Of a stretch of 64,000 nt of DNA, positions 58,111-64,000 are shown piece by piece (the stretch's first letter is position 1; every line of letters begins with the position of its first letter). Under the pieces are notes generated by a model. It was given only the letters and a program-made list of their open reading frames with translations. It was not told where the DNA came from and searched no databases. Source of the stretch: Gongronella butleri. Taxonomy: Eukaryota; Mucoromycota; Mucoromycetes; Mucorales; Cunninghamellaceae. The translations under genes and the position numbers were made by a program. The stretch is from the NCBI GenBank assembly GCA_025201375.1, contig JAIWZP010000001.1, positions 1-64,000 of the forward strand, read 5' to 3'.

Positions 58111-59388
58111 TTAAATGCGTGGCGGTGGCAGGTTTGGGGTTGGCGAGGGTGTGAGCAGATGCCGCTGTTGCGCGGCTGTCACGGGTGAGTCGGGGGACCC
58201 GTGGTAAAACGCTTGTTGATATTGTTTTTGCTGCAAGATCCACTGGATGCGATCGTGCAGCATGATTTCCTGGTAGTCATCATTGATGATGGGCCGTGTG
58301 TACGGGACGTCTTTTAACGTGTCGATCGCATGGCCGTTTTTGCCACTGGCGGCGGTGGCGGCGGCATGCGGGCTGAGTAAATCCGATCCACGCGTGGAAT
58401 TGGTATCTTGTCGTTGTTGCTGTTGTTTTTTCAGCAGCAACGGATGCTCAATGCGTTCTATTTGACCAACGTCGATGCTGTGGCGCTTGGCGGTGAGGTA
58501 AGCGGGCAGCGGCATGAGTGGCGGTGACGCGGTATGCGTGTTTTTCTTCCTTTCAAGGCGTTTCCGTTGTGGCTCACGCGTACGGAACGGGTATGGCGCG
58601 AGTGTCTGCACCAATTCGTCAAATCGGTCAGTGTCGGTGTTGCGTGCATAGTGGAAAAAGGGTACACGGACGTCCGGGACGCGTAAATCGGCGGAAGACG
58701 ATGAAATGAGCGGACACGTGGTGTACGGTGGTGCAAGTTGCGAGTAATCGGCTCGTTTACGCGTGCGATGAGGGTGATGGTGATGGTGGTGATGAAAGGC
58801 ATGTGGATGCCTTGGCATTGGTGCGGGTATTGGCTCGTTGGAGGTGGTGGGCAGTGGGGTTTTGATACTCACGACGATTTGTGTGCGAGAAGGTGGCACT
58901 GGCGTAAATCCCGGCGCGTCGACCTGGTCAGGGATCTCCTCGAGGTGCATGGACGACGGCCGCAATGTCATGGACGACAAGGACAAATTGCTTGCACTTT
59001 TTCGCAAAGATTCCTGCGATGCCGATGTCGGTAGCCGAGTCGACTGCCATGATTGTCGCTGCTGCGACAAAACGGGCGACCCCGTCGTCGATGTGACCGC
59101 CGCCGATCCCAAACCAGCTGCCATGGCCGCCTCGGCCTCGTCCTCTTCAAACGATTGTCGCAACGTCTCCGTCTGCTCGAGCGGCGAGCGTTTTTTGTTC
59201 TTTTTTTTGCGAATTGCCATGTCCATGATGCTGCTTGTGTCATCGTGCGTCGGACTCGCCGGTCGTGAGGGAGGCGACAGAGACGGCGACGCCGACCGCG
59301 ATGACCTTGACGATGACGACGCATTGGAAGACGTATTGGACGACGCATTGGGCGATCGTGTCGCCGAAAAGTCGATGGAAAGGGACAT
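58111..59388 (-). CDS. Ser/Pro/His-rich hypothetical protein, 425 aa
   Basis: A single open exon starting 50 bp after a T-rich leader. Composition is biased throughout: Ser-rich N-terminus (SSRSSRSASPSLSPPSRPASP), a nuclear-localisation-like KKKNKKR at about residue 61, many Ser-Pro sites, a His run and short Gln runs. A more ordered part near the C-terminus (VPYTRPIINDDYQEIMLHDRIQWILQQKQYQQAFYHGSP) may be the only folded or binding segment. I do not recognise a family. The length, ATG context and codon regularity support a real gene, probably an intrinsically disordered and phosphorylated protein. Confidence 0.6.
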   Translation of the reverse strand: MSLSIDFSATRSPNASSNTSSNASSSSRSSRSASPSLSPPSRPASPTHDDTSSIMDMAIRKKKNKKRSPLEQTETLRQSFEEDEAEAAMAAGLGSAAVTSTTGSPVLSQQRQSWQSTRLPTSASQESLRKSASNLSLSSMTLRPSSMHLEEIPDQVDAPGFTPVPPSRTQIVVSIKTPLPTTSNEPIPAPMPRHPHAFHHHHHHHPHRTRKRADYSQLAPPYTTCPLISSSSADLRVPDVRVPFFHYARNTDTDRFDELVQTLAPYPFRTREPQRKRLERKKNTHTASPPLMPLPAYLTAKRHSIDVGQIERIEHPLLLKKQQQQRQDTNSTRGSDLLSPHAAATAASGKNGHAIDTLKDVPYTRPIINDDYQEIMLHDRIQWILQQKQYQQAFYHGSPDSPVTAAQQRHLLTPSPTPNLPPPRI

Positions 59389-59599
59389 CCAAGAAGGCGT
59401 TGGAAATTAGAAAAGAGAGAGAAGAAAAAAAAAACGTCGCCGGAATACCAATTCCGTCAATTTTTATGCATGGGCAAGCAGAAGGTTTCATATAAACTTT
59501 TTTAATCATCGTCTTTCCGTCAGGCATTACGTCAATTAAAGGAGGAAAAAGGGAAGGAGAGTGGAAGGAAAGAGCGAGTGGGAATCTTATTTTTTTTTT

Positions 59600-61709
59600 T
59601 TAAAGAGAAATGTACAGGGATCGCCTTTTACCCGAGGGGTAGACGATCATGGCCGCTGAAAAGAGACCGGCAACGAGGCCAAGACAAATGGTCAGCATTT
59701 GGATGGGGAAAGATTCATGCAAAATATCTTCCCGATGGAGGATGGCAAAGGCGCCTCGCACGCCTATTTTTAGAATTAAAAAAAAAGGGGGACATTAGAA
59801 CTCTTTCTCCCTTTTTTTCTTCTTTCTTTTTATCTTTTTCGCATTTTACCGATGCTTCCCGGCACGAGGAGGGTGATGCCCACGCAGACGGGGACGATAG
59901 GGGCCTCGCCGGTGATTTTGAGAGCGAGATTGCCATAGAGGCCGCAAGCAAAAGCGGCGAGGCAACCGACGATTTGGCCCTCGGGGATGATTTTGCCCAA
60001 GAAATAAAAAGGCAGATAGGTGACTGTCGCGCAGAGTGTCTGCGTGAGGTATTGGCGATAGCTTGAGCCATAGGCCATGCCCATGGACACGGTCATGAGC
60101 GGGAACAGCGGCAAGAAGAACCAATGCGAGATGGGCGACGGTGCACATTGGCCGTCCTCGGGGGCTCCGGGGTCCATGACCGAGTACATGCTATGGCCAA
60201 CTTGCATGCCATACGCAAGCACAAACGCGTACACCACCGCGTACACAAGCCGAATCGTCCCAATGTTGATACTGCGTGCCGCCAATTCCATCTAAATACG
60301 AATTTTTTTTGGATGAGCGTTTTTTTCTCTTTTTTTTCTTTTCTTTTTTTTCTTTTTACGGCGGCAATGGCCATGGAATAGCCCGGGAGGACCATAAAGA
60401 TGGACGAGACCACGACGCTTGAAAAACACGTGTAATTATGCAATGCACGCGCGGCAATGGCGACCATGACGGACGACGACAGCTCAAAGACGCGTCCATA
60501 GACGGGGTATTTTGCAGAGATGTAGCAGAGGAGGCCGACAACGAACCCGAGCGCGCCGCTGACGGCGCCATCGATCCATGAGCCGCCAAACAGGATGATG
60601 CACCCGGAAAACGCGCTCGCCGTGTACGCAAAGAGTGTGCCCCAGAACCCGCATGTCGGGCGGTCGTCATTGATGCATCGCAGCGCGTCCACACACGTCT
60701 CTAATTCCAACGGCGTCCAAAACACGCCATTTTTTTCGTCAGTTTCGTCGTTTTTGATCGTTTCGTTGCCAACATTGTGGTACAATGGCGCGTCATGCTT
60801 TCCCTCGGCAGGGTCAGGAGGAATGGGCTCCATTGGCACAGTCGTGTGGTGATGGTGCGTATCGTTTTGCTTGGCGTCGGCGGCACGCGCATTGAGTCGC
60901 GCGAAAAACGGATTCATGAGCGCATGGAGTCTGCCCAATTTGCCCGTGTCAAAGGACGGCTGTGTCTTGACCATGACGGTCTGTCCTTGTGCGCCATCTA
61001 AAAAGGTAAAAAGAATGGAATCCGGCAAAAATACAAAAGTGACCTCCATTGACAGCATCTCGGCTCCGAAACGGAGCACCTCATCCTATGATATTAATAG
61101 GTAGCATGAGAAAAAACAGAAAATGACATGCAACAGGGTCATTCCACATGCAAATGCATAAGCATGGGGGGACGCCACCCTATTCCCTCTTGCTCCTCTT
61201 TTTTTTTTTTTTATATGTTTATGCCACTTTACGACGCGATAGGCTGGGCACCCGCCGTGAATAAGGCCGCGCCCGAGCAAGCAAAGGATCTGTTGTCTGA
61301 GGTGCTGGTCGTGGAATTGGGGTGGTGCCATGGTGATGGAAGACGCGCGGCGATGGGATGTAGGGAAAGATGGCATGGATGTCGGCATGGCATAGTCTAA
61401 TTCGCCGGATGATGGCGAATGATGATGGTGATGATGATGATGATGATGGTGCTGCCGCGCGTGTGTCGCTGTCGGCTGCCTCGTCAGTGTGATGGCCGAG
61501 TGTTCAGATGGATCAACCGCGGGTTTGATGTCCAACGAGTCGTTTCGATGGTGATGATGGCGTGACGACGCCGTGTACGATGGACTGGCGCCATTGGTCT
61601 CATACGCAGGCACCAAAGGATCATGGTCATCGTCCTTGCCGGTCTGCGACACGTCCGTGAGCGTGGCCTGCGAGGTCAGGCTAGACAACGACGATGAAAT
61701 GGGCAACAT
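59600..61709 (-). CDS. ThrE/DUF1212 domain membrane protein (Prm10-like)
   Basis: Exons are 61709-61233, 61085-60360, 60291-59850 and 59763-59600; 602 residues. The N-terminal 130 residues are polar with a long His run. The ThrE-like domain then begins at LCLLGRGLIHGGCPAYRV/DEVLRFGAEMLSMEVTFVFLPDS, with a His/Pro-rich insert around residues 210-270. The membrane half includes FSGCIILFGGSWIDGAVSGALGFVVGLLCYI, FMVLPGYSMAIAA/MELAARSINIGTIRLVYAVVYAFVLAYGM and ITLLVPGSIG/VRGAF. Bacterial ThrE exports threonine and serine; the fungal relatives (pheromone-regulated Prm10 and others) have about ten spans and no proven substrate. An in-frame ATG at 61781 is rejected as start because the added residues come from an A/T-rich leader. 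Confidence 0.85.
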
Positions 61710-62263
61710 TACGCAATAAAAAACAGAGAAAAAAAGAAAACAAAAAAAGTGGACCCTCTTTTTTTTTTTATTTAGCGGCATCGTGTCTCTTGTGTCTTTT
61801 ATAGAGCGAAATTGAGAAGGGTGGCATCACTTGCAAATAGAACTATGAACGGGCTGACGCTTGGATCGACGGGATGCGTCAGTTCTTACTGCAATGTGTT
61901 GGATTGATATGATGCCGCGGAGATTGAATGTGATGTCAATGAAAAATTGCATGAAAAGGGGGGGCAAAGACGAGCGGCCCGTCCGCCCGACTTTTTTTTC
62001 TTCTTCCCCTTCCACCCCTTTATTTTCCTTGTTTTTCCGCCCACTCTAATATCTCTTTGTTTCTCAATTTCCCCCCTTTTGTACTTTTGGCCTGCGATTC
62101 ATAGATCAACCACGCACCCCCCTCCTCTCTTTTTTACCATTTTGCTCTTGCGACACCCCCAGTGTCGCGCTTTCACCCACCCCACTCCTCTCTCACCCAC
62201 TATTTTTTTCTTTCTCCCCCACTCGTTTATTGCCCCTCGTCTCTCCTTCTCTGTGCCTTCTTT
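61710..62263. promoter_or_regulatory. Divergent promoter region (ThrE-like gene / Zn2Cys6 gene)
   Basis: This 554-bp stretch separates two divergent start codons. The right part (61990-62260) is almost pure pyrimidine on the plus strand (C/T-rich, cccctttt-type), the left part is A/T-rich. No gene is supported. Confidence 0.45.
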
Positions 62264-64000
62264 ATGCCACCTGAATCCAAGCCAGCCGCATCTCAAAACA
62301 AGGACCTGAGCTGCTTGCGGTGCCGCAAAAAGAAAGCAAAGTAAGGTTTTTCATTTTATTTTGCCAATTGCCCCTTTGTTTTGTGCGAGCTCATGCCTTT
62401 TTTTTTTCCACCCATTAGATGTTCCAAGACCCGCCCCTCTTGTACCCGCTGCGAGCGCTCCAACCAGCCGGTAAAACCTCAGAAAAAAAAATAAAAAAGT
62501 GGGGGGGGGACACTCACGGTCCATTTTTATGCCATTTTTAGTGTGAATACCCAGATGCACCACCCAATTTGACAGATTTGTCGCAAAAAGTGCTCAGTCT
62601 GTACGAGTCATTACGCGATTTGGAGGGCGAATTCCTTGTGAAGTACATGCAGCCCGAGGGTGACGACGCGGTGGACGACCATGACGACGATGATGCGGAT
62701 GACGCGGCATTGAGCGCGTCGTCGCCTGCGCCTGTGGTGCTTGCGGGCGTGGGTGCCGATGACGTTGGTGGGCGAGGCGAAAATGACATCACGGGGGGCT
62801 GGTCCATGACGCTTGTGCCGGATGGCATGAGCATTCAATCAAAAACCAGGACGGCGAGCGAATTTATCGTGTTTATGACGCGGCTGACGAGGCAATTGTT
62901 CCCTGAAGAGGAGAATGACGATCCGCTTGCTAACGCATGGGAATTGGATGACGGCGGCTCACTTGAAAAAGAAGAAGAAGAAGAAGAAACGAATGTGGGG
63001 CACGAAGGCATGGATTTGCTAGACGAAGATGATTATCTGGTGACAGTGCCTCTTTTTCCATTGTCGTACTTTTCGCTGAATGCCTCGGTGTGTGCCTCCG
63101 ATGGCCATGGTGGTGCCACCACGCCGCAGCGCAGCACAGACAAAGCTCCGCTTTCACAAAACGAGCCATTGGCGCTGGCCACGCTTCTTTTATCGCCGCA
63201 AGACCTCGTGGACCACATTCTCATGGTGTTGACACACGATGCGCATAGTGCCGACGACCAAGCGCTGGATGCGGTGCTTGTGCGGTTACTGTTGCAGGAA
63301 TTGGCGCCGTATTTGCCATCGCCATCGGCCACACGCACGGTGTTGACCGCCTTTGATTCCATTCACGATTTGGCGCCATTACAACAATCGATTCTTCTTG
63401 CTGCGTTCTTGGCCGCGCATCTTTTTTTCCACCGGTCGGGGTTGTTGCAGCAACACGCGACTTGGACACCCATCACCGTGTTTGACGCGCTACGCGACGC
63501 GTTGCTGGATTGTGTGCTGCTTTTCCCGCCGACCCCGCCTCTGCAGCTAGCATTGTTGCTGTTTTTGTGCTGCCACGTGCGCCTTTTGAACGAAGCACGT
63601 GCTGCGCCGTCTATTGACACACTTTCACTATGGCTCGTGTTTGCGTGGCGGTCGCTGATGGTCGATTCGGCCACCAATGGGTCGAAATCGCATCAATTCA
63701 TGGTGGCCACCCTCTTTTATTTGGACATTCATACCCACACGTTTGTGCTCCCCCCTCATACCCCGTCGCCGTCGCAGCGACCCGTCTTTGACGCCGTCAT
63801 CAAGCCATTGTCGGCCCACGCACCATCGGGGCCACATCTCGTCCAATTGCACGCACAGGCCATGGCTTTCCTTGCGCAGGTACAAGCCCTTTTTTACGTC
63901 CACGAGCCAAGTGCCATGGTCATGGACAAGGACGGCATTCACAAGCGCCTCCATACGCCCATGGCCACCAATGACAATGAAAATGACAATGATGCTGCTT
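62264..64000 (+). CDS. Zn2Cys6 transcription factor, C-terminus cut by window edge
   Basis: Exons are 62264-62340, 62419-62470 and 62542-beyond 64000. The zinc cluster is complete but split over three exons: C17, C20, C27, C34, C37, C44 (C-x2-C-x6-C-x6-C-x2-C-x6-C), with KKKAK as the basic face. After it come an acidic region (DDHDDDDADDA, EKEEEEEE) and a long helical, Leu/Ala-rich part from about residue 260 (LATLLLSPQDLVDHILMVL, QQSILLAAFLAAHLFFHRSG, PLQLALLLLFLCCHVRLLNEARAA). That part probably belongs to the regulatory middle domain of such factors. The frame is open to the end of the window, so at least 530 residues. The target pathway cannot be told. Confidence 0.85.

Noticed and set aside
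61710..61781. Upstream ATG extending the ThrE-like protein by 24 residues
   Set aside because: The added part (KKKKRVHFFCFLFF) is A/T-rich leader; the ATG at 61709 is preferred.

Overview
The window looks like nuclear DNA from an early-diverging (Mucoromycota-like) fungus. Genes carry many short GT-AG introns (about 54-137 bp). Transcription factors are of fungal types: two Zn2Cys6 proteins and a two-finger GATA factor with a fungal-type N-terminal motif. A presenilin is present, a family kept by early-diverging fungi and absent from most Dikarya, and there is a DIRS-type retroelement relic of a kind common in Mucorales. Species cannot be named from the sequence alone.

Layout. 1-9.1 kb is repeat-derived and essentially gene-free: a degenerate tandem array (period about 500-530 bp) is interrupted by three nested insertions, each with its own target-site duplication, followed by long degenerate dispersed repeats. 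9.2-15.1 kb is a graveyard of decayed mobile or nuclease genes: a Fanzor (eukaryotic TnpB-like, RNA-guided nuclease family) relic on the minus strand, a frameshifted FEN1/XPG-like nuclease diverging from it, and a DIRS fragment. A 195-bp Tc1/mariner-type MITE lies at 16.5 kb. 16.9-23.1 kb encodes a secreted Thr-rich protein of about 2056 residues with 25 copies of a 65-residue repeat. 23.3-26.1 kb is another dispersed-repeat block.

From 26.8 kb onward there are ordinary genes separated by repeat islands: TesB-like acyl-CoA thioesterase (with an inferred 4-nt exon), a MYND-presenilin fusion, a Zn2Cys6 factor (minus), a two-finger GATA factor (minus), a RING/TRAF-type zinc-finger protein, PDX1 pyridoxal-phosphate synthase, insulysin (M16 protease), a fragment of an unrecognised gene, a Tim17-like membrane protein, proteasomal ATPase Rpt6 (minus), a low-complexity orphan (minus), a ThrE/DUF1212 membrane protein (minus) and a second Zn2Cys6 factor running off the right edge.

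The genes do not form a pathway cluster; most are independent housekeeping or regulatory genes. Splice models given here close the reading frame exactly across every exon for all intact genes, but they are inferred by eye. The most unusual items are the decayed Fanzor next to a decayed FEN1-like nuclease, the MYND-presenilin fusion, the 4-nt micro-exon, the hAT-type MITE carrying a tRNA-like segment, and the 65-residue repeat protein.
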